A stretch of 48,429 bases of DNA from Spirochaetes bacterium GWF1_51_8 (GCA_001829415.1 MIBE01000063.1:56869-105297), one strand, 5' to 3'. Positions 25,962 through 35,923 are shown, counted from the first letter of the stretch. The notes: generated by a model from the sequence alone, not told the origin. Numbers and translations are program-made.

Positions 25962-27038
25962 CTATTTCCATTCGATGATATACCGCGTCACACCGTGAAG
26001 CTCGTCTTTCTTTAAGGTGAACATCTTCGGATTGAGCGGCATAGATATCTTCTGGATATGACTGAGAATACTGTCGTTCGTCGCCTTCCCCGGGAACTCG
26101 GGGTCGTAGGTCACGCTGTTCCGCCATATCGGGATGAACGAGTAAACCGGGAGCACGGTCTTTTTATTCTTTGTCTGGGTGATAAATAGATCGGCCATAC
26201 CGATCAGTGTGGCGCGCAGATGAACGTTGTCGGTTTGCGGGAACATGAAGTTGCCCACGCTGTAGAAGATGACGCCGTTTTTATACTTCTCGATCCCCTG
26301 CAGGATATGCGGGTGATGCCCGATCACGAGGTCGGCTCCCGCGTCGATCAAGGAGTGCCCCATTTTCTTCTGGGCGTCGTTCGGATAGTCCACATACTCG
26401 TTACCCCAATGGATCGCTACAATAAGGAAATCGACCTTCGGCCGGAGTTTCTTCACCTCTGCGGTCATCAGCTTCGTATCGATCGGCGCGACGCCCGGTT
26501 TATTTTCCGCCGCCTTGAGCGTAGGCGGATTCATATAGCCGAACGAGAGCGTCCCGACAGTCACACCGTTAGTGACGATAATCACCGGAACGACGGCCTG
26601 TGCGAGGTTCTTCCCAGCGCCAGTATATTTTAGGTGATACATCTTCAGGTTATCGAGCGTGTCCGCGAGCGCAATGGGCCCGTAGTCCATCGTGTGGTTA
26701 TTGCCGAGCGTCGCGATGTCGAACCCGGAGTTTGTGATATATTTCAGGACGCCGGGCGGACAGCGGAAGTTATAGGTCTTTTCCACTTTCTCCCCGTTAG
26801 TGGAGATACAAGTCTCGAGATTGAAAATGGAGATCGTCGCTTTTTCGATAAACGAATCGACATGCGCGAACGGGTAAAAGCCCGTGGCGATCACATCCTT
26901 CACACCCCAATCGAAACAGACGTCGCCGACAAAAAGGACGGTCACCGGCGCGGGCTTTACAGCGGTTCCGGCGAACAGGATCGCGAGCCCGAATATAAAA
27001 AATACTATCGGCAGAACGATGAACGATTTTTTCAGCAT
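25962..27038 (-). CDS. CapA-family (PGA_cap) metallophosphatase-like protein
   Basis: 358 residues from the ATG at 27038, which follows GAGGAAACC. An N-terminal signal or anchor (about 4-25) precedes the CapA domain with FVGDVCFD (metal-binding Asp), NLETCIS, GNNHTMDYG (Asn-His pair) and HWGNEY. GHHPHILQGIE and SVGNFMF follow. This fold is found in the poly-gamma-glutamate capsule protein CapA and in many secreted phosphoesterase-like proteins. No capB or capC is nearby, so a capsule role is not supported. It ends at a GC-rich hairpin (25938-25951) without a T-run. Confidence 0.9.
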   Translation of the reverse strand: MLKKSFIVLPIVFFIFGLAILFAGTAVKPAPVTVLFVGDVCFDWGVKDVIATGFYPFAHVDSFIEKATISIFNLETCISTNGEKVEKTYNFRCPPGVLKYITNSGFDIATLGNNHTMDYGPIALADTLDNLKMYHLKYTGAGKNLAQAVVPVIIVTNGVTVGTLSFGYMNPPTLKAAENKPGVAPIDTKLMTAEVKKLRPKVDFLIVAIHWGNEYVDYPNDAQKKMGHSLIDAGADLVIGHHPHILQGIEKYKNGVIFYSVGNFMFPQTDNVHLRATLIGMADLFITQTKNKKTVLPVYSFIPIWRNSVTYDPEFPGKATNDSILSHIQKISMPLNPKMFTLKKDELHGVTRYIIEWK

Positions 27039-27056
27039 GGTTTCCTCGATGGGGGT

Positions 27057-27085
27057 ATTATACCCGGTTTCGTGGGATTTTTCAA
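27057..27085 (-). promoter_or_regulatory. Predicted promoter of the CapA-like gene
   Basis: TTGAAA (27080-27085), a 17-base spacer and TATAAT (27057-27062) on the minus strand. Confidence 0.7.
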
Positions 27086-27126
27086 TTTTCCATAATAGGG
27101 ATAAAAATGATTTCATTATCCTGTTA

Positions 27127-27154
27127 TTGACATTCGGGAAATCCGTATTATAAT
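27127..27154 (+). promoter_or_regulatory. Predicted promoter of the alpha-2-macroglobulin gene
   Basis: TTGACA (27127-27132), a 16-base spacer and TATAAT (27149-27154), 22 bases before the ATG. It is divergent from the CapA-like promoter. Confidence 0.75.
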
Positions 27155-27176
27155 AATCCAAAAGGCGGAGGTAAAT

Positions 27177-30100
27177 ATGAAAAGCAAATTATTCGGTAAA
27201 ATCGCACTTATTCTCGCGATTATCTTCATGATTCCCGCGGCAATGTTCGTACAGAACACGCCCGCGAAAAAAGGTCCGAAAATTATTTACGGAACCCAGC
27301 CGCAGAAATACACGGCCGGAATGTACGGGGAACTCCCGATCTCATTCTCGCTTCCGGTAGTCGAACTTTCCGATTTCGACCAGATGACTAATAAGCTATC
27401 TAAAATGATCAAAATCACATCCCAGCCGCCGGTGAAGGGATTTATCCGCGCCTCAGGCACTCAGAACGCGGCGTTCGTCTTTCTCGAACCGTTGAAACCA
27501 TCCACACTTTATACATTTACCATCAACGCCGATCAGATCAAATCTGTCGACGGCAAGAACGTGATCACGTCGATCAACTATGTTAAAGTCAAAGATAACA
27601 AGTACTTATACACAACGCCGATCATTCAGGTAAATTCCTGTTACGCGGGCGATAAAACTCTCTCCACCTATGTCTATGTCTCGTTCAACACACCCGTTAA
27701 GCTGGGAAGTTTCATCAAGGCTTTAAAGATAGAAGATGTGGATGACAATCCCATTAAGTATAAAATAAAGCATTATATCTACACCAATAAGACGACTGTC
27801 AACAATGAAGAAATCTGGTATATCAACACCAACACGTCCTATTTCTATGTCTATCCGCAGGGTCTGAAACCGGATACTTTGTACTATGTCAATATCGAAA
27901 CCAACCTGATGGCGGACGGCGGGTCTATTCCGCTCAAGAAAACCTTCTACTACAAATTCAACACCTATGCCGCGTTGCAGCTCACCGAATTCCGGAGCAG
28001 TTCCTACTACGACAACAATTTCTATCCGGGCAGCGCTATCGTCGCGATCTTCAATAACACCCTTGTCGAAAATCAGAAATTCCTTCAATACGTTACTGTC
28101 GAGCCTAAGCTGAAAAATCTGAAGGTCGAGGCCAGCGGAAGCTACCTCTACATCAACGGCGATTTCGTCGGCGGAAAAAGCTACACCGTCAAGATAAAAA
28201 AAGGTTTCAAGGATGTCTTCGGGCAGACGATCGCGGAGGATATCGTAAAAACCGCGGAGTTCGAGCACGCCTTCTCCTACTTCAATTTCCCGTCGGGATA
28301 TATGGTCATGGAGAATTACCTGCCGTTCCTTCTCCCGTTTAAGGTCAGAAATGTCAGTTCGTTGGATTTCAGTTATAACTTTTTTACATCGCTCGAAGAT
28401 ATCGCGAGAAACCTCTACGACGAAGATAACAAGATGCAGAAGAGCGATACGATCGAACTGAAATGGGAATGGGACAGGCTTTATTTCTATAAACTCGATC
28501 TGTCGAAAAAGGTCACGAAGAAATCCGGGGTGATGTTCTATTCCGCCCACCCCCAGCGCGAAAGTGCCGGCGGCTATTACGACGACTACTATCACTATAA
28601 CGGTATTATCCTGTTCACCGACCTCGGAGTTACAGTCAAATACGGCGCGGGCGATACCTTAGTCTACGTCCGCAGTTTGAAGAACAACCAGCCGGTGAAG
28701 GGCGCGGCGGTTTACGAACTCTTTCAGGGTTCCGCGAAACAGCTCGGCGTCACAGGGATGGACGGTATCCTGTCATGCAAAACCGTCAACCAGAATCCGT
28801 TGATCGGCGTGGATTACCAGGGCACTATCGGCCTGAGCTACGGCGGATCGACGAAGTGGTGGGGCGACACCTACTATGTACACGAGACCCGCTTCATGCT
28901 TTTCAGCGACCGTTTCCTTTATAAACCCGGCGACTCTATCGAGATCAAGGGAATCATCCGTTTCCGTGAAGCGGACAATTGGGTTCTCGACAAAGGCAAG
29001 CTCAAATCGCCTATTACATTTAATGTCTACAACAGCAAGAACGAACAGATCACCAATTTCGAAATGAAACTGAGCGATTGGGGAAGCCTGAATTTCACGT
29101 TGAAGACCGACCTCAATGCCACTACCGGATACTATTATATCTATGCTCTGCAGAACGGTAAAAACATCGCTTACTATAACTTCCGCGTGGAAGATTATAA
29201 ACCCGCCAAAGCCGAGATGAAGATCATCCCGCTTCAAACCAGTTATGTCTGGGGAGAAAAGTTCAAGTGCGATATGATCGGGTGGTATCTGTTCGGCGCG
29301 CCGATTGTCAAGCCGATCAGCTACAATATACAAATCGCCCCCGCTTCCTATTGGAGCACCCGTTACCCGCAATACAGCTTTTCGGAGTATCGTTCCTACT
29401 ACTACTATGACGAATACTATTACAATAGTTATGATTACTCCTTCACTCTCGCGTCCGAGACTATCATGGCGGATCAGGATGGGCGTATTACTGTCGAACA
29501 GCTTCTCGAGAACAAGAATTTCAAAGGCGACGGAATGATCACTGTTTCCGCGTCTACAGTCCTCGATGACAAATCCACCGTCTATTCGTCCAAGTCCGGG
29601 ATGTGGCTCTACAATCCGGTCCATGTCGGTATCAACATTCAGAGCTACTTCGCCGAGCAGGGCAAACCGTTCGAAATAAACCTGATCGCTCTCGACCACC
29701 AGGAAAATATCTACGAGGGGCAGAAAGCCACCCTCGAGATCACGAAGTACGGGTGGAAGTCCGTCCAGAAGGTCGAGACCGGCGGTAAGGTCTATTGGGA
29801 ATGGGTTCAGGATAATAAAGTCGTCCATAAAGAAGACGTGGTGATCGGACAGAAAACCGTCAAAGTCAAGATCAATGAGCCCGGTTACTTTATCGCCAAT
29901 ATTAAAAGCGTCGTCCGCGGCCACGAGATGGTCAGCTCATGGTCGTTCTATGTGATCGGATCGGGCTATGTCGGATGGAAGATCGATAACGACAACTATC
30001 TCCAGCTTGAGAGCGATAAGAAAGAATATGCTGTCGGAGATACCGCGAAGATACTTGTGAAGAACCCGTATAAGAACGCGAAGGCGATGATCACAATCGA

Positions 30101-32864
30101 GCGTGAAAAAGTCCATTCCGTCCAGTTTATGGACGCCAAGGACAGTATGCTCGTCATTCCCGTGAAGATCACCGAAGAACATGTTCCCAACTTTTATGTA
30201 TCCGTGATGCTCTACACCGCACGTACCGGGACGGGGGTATCGAATATCGTCGACGGGATCGACACGGCGAAGCCCGCGTTCAAGATGGGCACATTGAATG
30301 TTCCTGTCGCGCTGAAGGAAAAGACCCTCTCGGTAACAGTCAAAGCCGATAAGGAAAAGTACGAGCCCGGCGAAAAAGCGACCGTGACTGTCACGGTAAA
30401 GGACTCGAAAAACAAAACGGTTCCCGCCGAAGTCACTGTCGTGGTGGCGGACAAGGGCGTGCTCAACCTGGTCAATTACCAGATACCCAATCCGCTCTAT
30501 TATTTCTATAGCCAGCGTCCGAACGCGATCTACACGATGGACATTTCCGACCTCATAATCGGACAGCGTTATCTAGCGGAAAAAGGCGAAGTAATCGGCG
30601 GAGACGGTGAGGATAATAAGAAAGCCGAAATGGCGGCAGACTCTCCTTCCGCCGGGGAAGGCGCGAAGAACGGCCAAGCTCCGGGAATGATCGTACCGCG
30701 CATCAACTTCAAAGCTACGGCATTCTATACCGCGAACCTCATCATCGAACAGGGTGTCGGCACGGTATCGTTCAACGTACCCGACAACCTCTCGACCTTC
30801 AAGGTCATGGCGGTCGCGCAGACAAAGGATTCGAAGTTCGGTTACGGCGACTCGGCAATTACCATATCCAAGCCGTTGATGATCCTGCTGACGCTCCCGG
30901 AATTTGTCCGGATGCTCGACGAGGTCGAAGCGGGCGGAATGGTGTATAACTATACCGGCGCCGACGCGTCCGTAACGGTCACGATCAAGGCAGACAATAT
31001 CGCGCAGTTTATCTCCAAGAGCACGACCAATGTCACGATACCCAAGAACGGATCGGCGGAAGTGAAATTCAAGTTCAAGGTCATTCCGTCCACCCGTGAA
31101 AAAATAGACTTTGTGATCACGGCGCAGACCGGGAAATTCACCGACGGTATCCAGAAGTCGTTACCGATCAAGATGCCGAAATTCCTCGAGACGACCGCGC
31201 TCTACGAGAAGACACCCAACACCGCGAAGGAAAAACTCCTCATTACCGATAACGTCATTCCCGAGATGAGCCGGATGGAATTCAACCTCTCGCCCTCGGC
31301 GTTCTCGGAACTCTCCGGCAACGTGGACTACTTGGTCAAGTATCCCTACGGCTGTCTCGAGCAGAAGAGCTCGCAGATGCTGCCGTTGATCCTCGGAAGC
31401 GATATCATCATCAAGCACAAACTGCTGAAAGAGAAGACCGCCGAGGAACTGAAGCAGATCGTCCAGACGTTTATCGACGAAGTCCCGAAGTACGCCAAGT
31501 CTTACGGCTTCGGCTACTATGCCGACAGTTACTATCATTGCCCTTACCTGACTGTCTATGTGACATTCGTTCTCTCGATGGCGAAGCAGTCCGGATATAT
31601 CGTCCCTAACGGGCTCATGAAGAAGGCCGCGCAATGGATAATCGACTACGCCGCCGACCGGGGCACCTACAGCACCTACGGCTGGTCGTACTCGCCGTAC
31701 TATAAGAAGCTCACACAGGCGTTCGCGCTCTATGTCGCCGCATTGAACGGCTCCTACGATATCGTTTCGCTCAAGCGGATATACAACGACCTGCAGGGGA
31801 CATTGCAGAACAACCTTCCCGCGAAGGCGAACCTGCTCAAGGCGGCCGCTTACTACAAGAAGGCGCAGAAGTATGTCAACGATGTTAACCCTATTATCGA
31901 AGACCTCCAGACCGACTTCCTCGCCCTTGCGCGTGTGGAAGCCTCGACTGTCTACTTCGAAAGCTACAACCAATGGGATTGGTTCTACTATACCGATGTG
32001 ATCACGACGTCACAGGTGTTGCAGGCGTTGATCGAATCGGACGCCGATTTCAAGGACTCGCACAAAGTGATCAACTGGCTTATCAAGATGCGTAAAGCCG
32101 ATCACTGGATATCCACCCATGAGAACGCGATGGTGTTCTGGTCGATGAGCACCTACCTGCGCAAGTTCGAAAAGGAAGACCCGAACTTCAAGGCGACAGT
32201 CATGGTCAACCAGGACAAAATCGTCGAAACGATGTTCAAGTCGCCGACCGACCCGATCTTCACGCAGGCTTACAAGTTCAAGGCCGGAACTAAGGGCGAG
32301 ATGAACCTTACCCTCAGCAAAGAAGGCCCCGGTATGCTCTATTATAATATCAAGTACCAGTATATGCTGAAAGAGTACCCCAAGAAGAAAGACGCCGGGT
32401 TCTCCGTATCGAAGACCTTCTTCGACTACGACACCGGCCTCGAAGTCAAGGATAACGTGTTCATCCGCGGCAAACGGTATATCGTCAAGATCAATATCTA
32501 TACGCCGAAAGACCGGGTGTTTGTCGTGATCGACGACCAGCTTCCCGCGGGCTTCGAGGCGGTCAACCTCGACTTCGCGACAGAGGCGAATGAGAAAAAG
32601 GTACAGGAAGGAAGCCAGTGGTGGTGGGGAAGTTTCTACCATACCGAGAAGTACTTCGATCGTGTCGTCTTCAGCGCCGACTATCTCTACTCCGGGAATC
32701 ATACCGTGACCTATGTTGTCCGCGCGAACACGCCCGGTAACTACCAGGTCCCGCAGATTTGGGTAGAGGAGATGTACTTCCCCGAAGTGTTCGGGTACAG
32801 CTATCAGCCCAATGTAACGATCATCGAAGACACCAAGAAAGGCGTAGTTGACAAGCAGAAGTAA
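27177..32864 (+). CDS. Bacterial alpha-2-macroglobulin with thioester
   Basis: 1895 residues, the usual size of the long (YfhM-like) bacterial family, which traps proteases in the periplasm or at the cell surface. A signal peptide (about 1-25) is followed by tandem Ig-like MG domains and the family stretch FSDRFLYKPGDS (about 575). The core around 1180-1260 has FNVPDNLSTFKVMAVA. The thioester motif GCLEQ (Cys1393, Gln1396) lies at the start of the helical TED domain, and the receptor-type C-terminal domain ends the protein. The thioester is intact, so covalent trapping is expected. A Tyr-rich low-complexity segment (near 740-755) is unusual. No penicillin-binding protein 1C gene lies next to it, unlike in E. 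coli. GGCGGAGG precedes the ATG. The gene stands alone, between its own promoter and terminator. Confidence 0.95.
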   Translation: MKSKLFGKIALILAIIFMIPAAMFVQNTPAKKGPKIIYGTQPQKYTAGMYGELPISFSLPVVELSDFDQMTNKLSKMIKITSQPPVKGFIRASGTQNAAFVFLEPLKPSTLYTFTINADQIKSVDGKNVITSINYVKVKDNKYLYTTPIIQVNSCYAGDKTLSTYVYVSFNTPVKLGSFIKALKIEDVDDNPIKYKIKHYIYTNKTTVNNEEIWYINTNTSYFYVYPQGLKPDTLYYVNIETNLMADGGSIPLKKTFYYKFNTYAALQLTEFRSSSYYDNNFYPGSAIVAIFNNTLVENQKFLQYVTVEPKLKNLKVEASGSYLYINGDFVGGKSYTVKIKKGFKDVFGQTIAEDIVKTAEFEHAFSYFNFPSGYMVMENYLPFLLPFKVRNVSSLDFSYNFFTSLEDIARNLYDEDNKMQKSDTIELKWEWDRLYFYKLDLSKKVTKKSGVMFYSAHPQRESAGGYYDDYYHYNGIILFTDLGVTVKYGAGDTLVYVRSLKNNQPVKGAAVYELFQGSAKQLGVTGMDGILSCKTVNQNPLIGVDYQGTIGLSYGGSTKWWGDTYYVHETRFMLFSDRFLYKPGDSIEIKGIIRFREADNWVLDKGKLKSPITFNVYNSKNEQITNFEMKLSDWGSLNFTLKTDLNATTGYYYIYALQNGKNIAYYNFRVEDYKPAKAEMKIIPLQTSYVWGEKFKCDMIGWYLFGAPIVKPISYNIQIAPASYWSTRYPQYSFSEYRSYYYYDEYYYNSYDYSFTLASETIMADQDGRITVEQLLENKNFKGDGMITVSASTVLDDKSTVYSSKSGMWLYNPVHVGINIQSYFAEQGKPFEINLIALDHQENIYEGQKATLEITKYGWKSVQKVETGGKVYWEWVQDNKVVHKEDVVIGQKTVKVKINEPGYFIANIKSVVRGHEMVSSWSFYVIGSGYVGWKIDNDNYLQLESDKKEYAVGDTAKILVKNPYKNAKAMITIEREKVHSVQFMDAKDSMLVIPVKITEEHVPNFYVSVMLYTARTGTGVSNIVDGIDTAKPAFKMGTLNVPVALKEKTLSVTVKADKEKYEPGEKATVTVTVKDSKNKTVPAEVTVVVADKGVLNLVNYQIPNPLYYFYSQRPNAIYTMDISDLIIGQRYLAEKGEVIGGDGEDNKKAEMAADSPSAGEGAKNGQAPGMIVPRINFKATAFYTANLIIEQGVGTVSFNVPDNLSTFKVMAVAQTKDSKFGYGDSAITISKPLMILLTLPEFVRMLDEVEAGGMVYNYTGADASVTVTIKADNIAQFISKSTTNVTIPKNGSAEVKFKFKVIPSTREKIDFVITAQTGKFTDGIQKSLPIKMPKFLETTALYEKTPNTAKEKLLITDNVIPEMSRMEFNLSPSAFSELSGNVDYLVKYPYGCLEQKSSQMLPLILGSDIIIKHKLLKEKTAEELKQIVQTFIDEVPKYAKSYGFGYYADSYYHCPYLTVYVTFVLSMAKQSGYIVPNGLMKKAAQWIIDYAADRGTYSTYGWSYSPYYKKLTQAFALYVAALNGSYDIVSLKRIYNDLQGTLQNNLPAKANLLKAAAYYKKAQKYVNDVNPIIEDLQTDFLALARVEASTVYFESYNQWDWFYYTDVITTSQVLQALIESDADFKDSHKVINWLIKMRKADHWISTHENAMVFWSMSTYLRKFEKEDPNFKATVMVNQDKIVETMFKSPTDPIFTQAYKFKAGTKGEMNLTLSKEGPGMLYYNIKYQYMLKEYPKKKDAGFSVSKTFFDYDTGLEVKDNVFIRGKRYIVKINIYTPKDRVFVVIDDQLPAGFEAVNLDFATEANEKKVQEGSQWWWGSFYHTEKYFDRVVFSADYLYSGNHTVTYVVRANTPGNYQVPQIWVEEMYFPEVFGYSYQPNVTIIEDTKKGVVDKQK

Positions 32865-32878
32865 CAATTTGTTGATAA

Positions 32879-32918
32879 AAATAAAGAGAGGCCGTTTTTC
32901 CACGGCCTCTCTTTATTT
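32879..32918. terminator. Bidirectional rho-independent terminator
   Basis: AAATAAAGAGAGGCCGT pairs perfectly with ACGGCCTCTCTTTATTT around TTTTCC. The arms supply T-rich tails on both strands. It separates the alpha-2-macroglobulin gene from the convergent FG-GAP-type gene. Confidence 0.9.
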
Positions 32919-32951
32919 CCTTGAAATTGAATATCGAATATAAGATCAGGA

Positions 32952-34454
32952 TTAGTCGAGCTGAAATATCCATGCGGCCCCGGTGTCGAGACCTTTGTCG
33001 TCCTCCAACTCCGAACCCGCGATCATTGTTTTTCCATCCGGAGAAATACAAACACTATACCCGAATGTGTTTGAAATTTTACCCGTGGAAGGCAGGAAGA
33101 GTTCGGTATCCCAGAATAATCCCGATTTTGTACAGACATACGCCGAACCGCTGTCCGCGCCGAAATTGTCAGTAAGTTTCGCGCCTACCGCTACTGTATT
33201 GCCGTTGGAGTTCAGGGAAATCGAACATCCGAAATATCCGTTGGTAACAATGCCCGGAATGGAAATTTTCGAACGTGACCATGACGCACCGAAGTATGTA
33301 AATACATATACCGCGCCGCAATCAGTACCCTGCGAATCAGAGCCTTTCGCGCCCGCCGCAACCGTGTTCCCGTCGGCGGAAACCGCGATATTCATCCCAA
33401 GATAATCGTAGGCCTGCGGGTCGCCCGCTAAAAGTTTAGATTCTTCCCATGTAAACCCGTTAAGTTTATAAGCATAAACACAGCCGGCGCTATACCCGTT
33501 ATTGGTCATTCCGAATGCTCCGGCGACAACCGTTTTACCGTCACGGGATACATCGACATCGCACCCGAAAAATAGATCGCTCTTCACAACTGCGGGGGTT
33601 ATTTTATCCTCGGATAAAAACTCAAGATTACCTGTATAGATATAAATCGCACCGGCATACGAAGCGGCTTCGTTGTCCCACGAGCATCCGCACACAATCG
33701 TTGTCCCGTCGCCGGAAATAGCTACGGATTCACCGAAGTGCGTCATTGTACTCCCGTCCGAGGGGGAGACCTTTTTTTCATCCCATGTGCTTCCGTTCCA
33801 TGTTAAAATGTACGCGCAGCCGCTCGGGATGTCCTGATCGGCTCCCGCGACTATTACATTGCCGTCGTCCGAAATATCGACGTCAATCCCGAAATGATCG
33901 CCTTGGAAACCGTCGGAGGCCGAAATTTTTGTAATCTGCCACTGACCGTTTACCCATCTATATACAAAGACCGCGCCCTCGTTATCGACATAAGGACTTC
34001 CCACCGCGAAAACAGTAGAATCGGCATTGACGGCTACCGAGCTCCCGAAACCGAAATGCTCTCCCGCGCTTAACGGAACGAGTTTATTACACATATAGAT
34101 ATTCCGGGTGTTCGTCGCGGAACTTTTCCCGGCTGTGTCGACGGCATATACCTTGATCGTGTTCAGTTCCTTCACGCCGCTTTTCAGAACAACATCCTTA
34201 CCCCAAAACTCTGTTCCGCTTATCACCTCGAAACCTGATCCGTTCACCGAGAGATATACCCCCTGCACGCCCAAATCGTCTTCGGCAATTCCCCAGACGT
34301 AGTATGGGTTGACAAAGGTACTCTCGGACAATTGGGGATCGATGATTGTTACGGTAGGACGTTTTTTATCGGTCTCAGTCACTGCGGTATCGAACAGGTC
34401 GCAGGAACATATAATCACGAGAATCATAGGAATTATTAAACAAGCTCTTCTCAT
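32952..34454 (-). CDS. FG-GAP-type beta-propeller lipoprotein
   Basis: 500 residues. The lipobox is IICSC (Cys18). An Ig-like domain (about 30-115) is followed by about seven repeats of the form H-F-G-x-x-V-x-(V/I)-S-x-D-G-x-x-(V/I)-V-(A/C)-G. Examples are HFGIDVDISDDGNVIVAG, HFGESVAISGDGTTIVCG and LFFGCDVDVSRDGKTVVAG. Such repeats make a seven-bladed propeller seen in surface and adhesion proteins, often binding calcium. AGGAGGCGG lies just before the ATG. Ligand unknown. Confidence 0.85.
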   Translation of the reverse strand: MRRACLIIPMILVIICSCDLFDTAVTETDKKRPTVTIIDPQLSESTFVNPYYVWGIAEDDLGVQGVYLSVNGSGFEVISGTEFWGKDVVLKSGVKELNTIKVYAVDTAGKSSATNTRNIYMCNKLVPLSAGEHFGFGSSVAVNADSTVFAVGSPYVDNEGAVFVYRWVNGQWQITKISASDGFQGDHFGIDVDISDDGNVIVAGADQDIPSGCAYILTWNGSTWDEKKVSPSDGSTMTHFGESVAISGDGTTIVCGCSWDNEAASYAGAIYIYTGNLEFLSEDKITPAVVKSDLFFGCDVDVSRDGKTVVAGAFGMTNNGYSAGCVYAYKLNGFTWEESKLLAGDPQAYDYLGMNIAVSADGNTVAAGAKGSDSQGTDCGAVYVFTYFGASWSRSKISIPGIVTNGYFGCSISLNSNGNTVAVGAKLTDNFGADSGSAYVCTKSGLFWDTELFLPSTGKISNTFGYSVCISPDGKTMIAGSELEDDKGLDTGAAWIFQLD

Positions 34455-34488
34455 ATCCGCCTCCTGAATATCAAATGCTCTATTAAGT

Positions 34489-34516
34489 ATTCTATCGTAA
34501 AAATATTATATTTCAA
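34489..34516 (-). promoter_or_regulatory. Predicted promoter of the FG-GAP-type gene
   Basis: TTGAAA (34511-34516), a 16-base spacer and TAGAAT (34489-34494) on the minus strand. Confidence 0.5.
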
Positions 34517-34600
34517 GTATAAAATCATATAATTCTATATTGTCATTCCGGGAATCGACATTTTACAGGGTTGCCGGGATGTCATCGGGGAAACCGTGGG

Positions 34601-35701
34601 TTATTTACCGTCGTAATAAATCCGATAGACCGCTCCGGCTTTATCGTCCGAAACAAGCAGGGAACCGTCGGGCGCGACCACTACATCCGCAGGGCGTCCC
34701 CACACCCCGTCCTTCTGAAGCCATCCCTCGGCGAATACTTCGTATCCGGCGGCCTTACCGTTCACAATCCTGACAAGCGTGATCCGGTACCCGATAGGAA
34801 CACTGGAGTTCCACGAGCCGTGTTCCGCGATAAAGATCTGATTGTAGTATTCCTCAGGGAACATTTTACCCGTATAGAAACGCATCCCCAGCGCCGCGAC
34901 ATGAGCGCCCAACTCCTGCTCAGGCAAGGTGAATTTCATATCGGGGGCCTGTTTACCGTAGATGGGATCGGGGATCGATTTGCCGTGAAGGTAAGGATAT
35001 CCGAAATGGAGTCCCTTGACAGGCGCTTTGTTCAGTTCGTCGGGCGGAGCGTTATCCCCCAGCCAGTCGCGCCCATTCTCGGTAAACCATAGCTCCCCGG
35101 TCGCCGGATCCCAGTCGAAACCCACGGTATTCCGGATGCCGTAAGCGAATATCTCGAAGTTCTTGCCGTCGGGAGTCATTCTCGCGATAGTAGCATAGAC
35201 CGGATTTTTGGATATCCCGATATTGTAAGGAGCGCCTATCGGGACATATAGCCAGCCGTCGGGGCCGAAGCGGATAAACTTCCATCCATGCGCCATATCT
35301 TTCGGGAGAGCGTCGTACACCGTAACCGGGAGCGGCGGATGATCGAGGTCTTTTTCGATCCCGGGCAGTTTCACGATCTTCGAATGCGACGAGATATAGA
35401 GATCGCCCTTGTAGAAATCGACGCCCACCGGCATATCCAGTCCCGACGCGACCACCGTGACGGAATCGGGTTTCCAGTCTTTGTCCGCGTCCACCACGGC
35501 ATAGACGTTGCCGTTCCACGAACCGACATAAAGAACACCCGACGGGCTATAGCACATGGCGCGGGCGCGCGGAATCTGATCGGTGAAAAGCTGGATATGA
35601 AAACCTTTTGGGAGTTTAATCTTGTCGAGCTGGATTTTTTCCGCGGCGAAAACACACGCGGCGAACGTCAGGAGAAACAGGAAAAAGGATAGTTTTTTCA
35701 T
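34601..35701 (-). CDS. Secreted sorbosone dehydrogenase-type beta-propeller protein
   Basis: 366 residues from the ATG at 35701, which follows GGAGGATACT; a Met four codons earlier lacks a site. A signal peptide (MKKLSFFLFLLTFAACVFAA) precedes a six-bladed propeller of the PQQ-dependent sorbosone/glucose dehydrogenase family. Family stretches are KLPKGFHIQLF, GDLYISSHSKI, AYGIRNTVGFDWDP, LWFTENGRDWLGD, HFGYPYLHG and PADVVVAPDGSLLVSDD. The family oxidises sugars or other substrates in the periplasm. The cofactor and substrate here cannot be read from sequence. Single gene with its own promoter. Confidence 0.9.
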   Translation of the reverse strand: MKKLSFFLFLLTFAACVFAAEKIQLDKIKLPKGFHIQLFTDQIPRARAMCYSPSGVLYVGSWNGNVYAVVDADKDWKPDSVTVVASGLDMPVGVDFYKGDLYISSHSKIVKLPGIEKDLDHPPLPVTVYDALPKDMAHGWKFIRFGPDGWLYVPIGAPYNIGISKNPVYATIARMTPDGKNFEIFAYGIRNTVGFDWDPATGELWFTENGRDWLGDNAPPDELNKAPVKGLHFGYPYLHGKSIPDPIYGKQAPDMKFTLPEQELGAHVAALGMRFYTGKMFPEEYYNQIFIAEHGSWNSSVPIGYRITLVRIVNGKAAGYEVFAEGWLQKDGVWGRPADVVVAPDGSLLVSDDKAGAVYRIYYDGK

Positions 35702-35718
35702 AGTATCCTCCATTTTTC

Positions 35719-35747
35719 AATATATCCATATTCACTTAAATTGTCAA
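35719..35747 (-). promoter_or_regulatory. Predicted promoter of the sorbosone dehydrogenase-type gene
   Basis: TTGACA (35742-35747), a 17-base spacer and TATATT (35719-35724) on the minus strand. Confidence 0.7.
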
Positions 35748-35760
35748 ACAACCGAGCCCT

Positions 35761-35813
35761 GCCCCGCGCACTTTATGATTTGTCTTATCGAATGCGGGGC
35801 TTGCCCCCTGCTC
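35761..35813. repeat. Inverted repeat with two alternative pairings between divergent promoters
   Basis: GCCCCGC (35761-35767) pairs with GCGGGGC (35794-35800). The same GGGGC can instead pair with the GCCCC that follows two bases later. The block lies upstream of both the sorbosone-type and uvrB promoters, so it is probably outside both transcripts. It may be a protein-binding site or a remnant of a dispersed repeat. Confidence 0.35.
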
Positions 35814-35868
35814 CTTACACCCCCAGAACAAGCCGCGTTCTAAGGAATAATTTATTTTAAAAGCTGGG

Positions 35869-35897
35869 TTGCCCGAAAGAGAGAGATGATGTATAAT
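35869..35897 (+). promoter_or_regulatory. Predicted promoter of uvrB
   Basis: TTGCCC (35869-35874), a 17-base spacer and TATAAT (35892-35897), about 20 bases upstream of the GGGAGGGG ribosome site. No LexA-type palindrome was recognised. Confidence 0.6.
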
Positions 35898-35923
35898 ACA
35901 GCATTCCATTCCGGGAGGGGAAT

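Noticed and set aside
34545-34600. Imperfect inverted repeat (TGTCATTCCGGGAATC with GGTTGCCGGGATGTCA)
   Set aside because: Several mismatches, no flanking duplication and no T-run; too weak to call a terminator or a mobile remnant.
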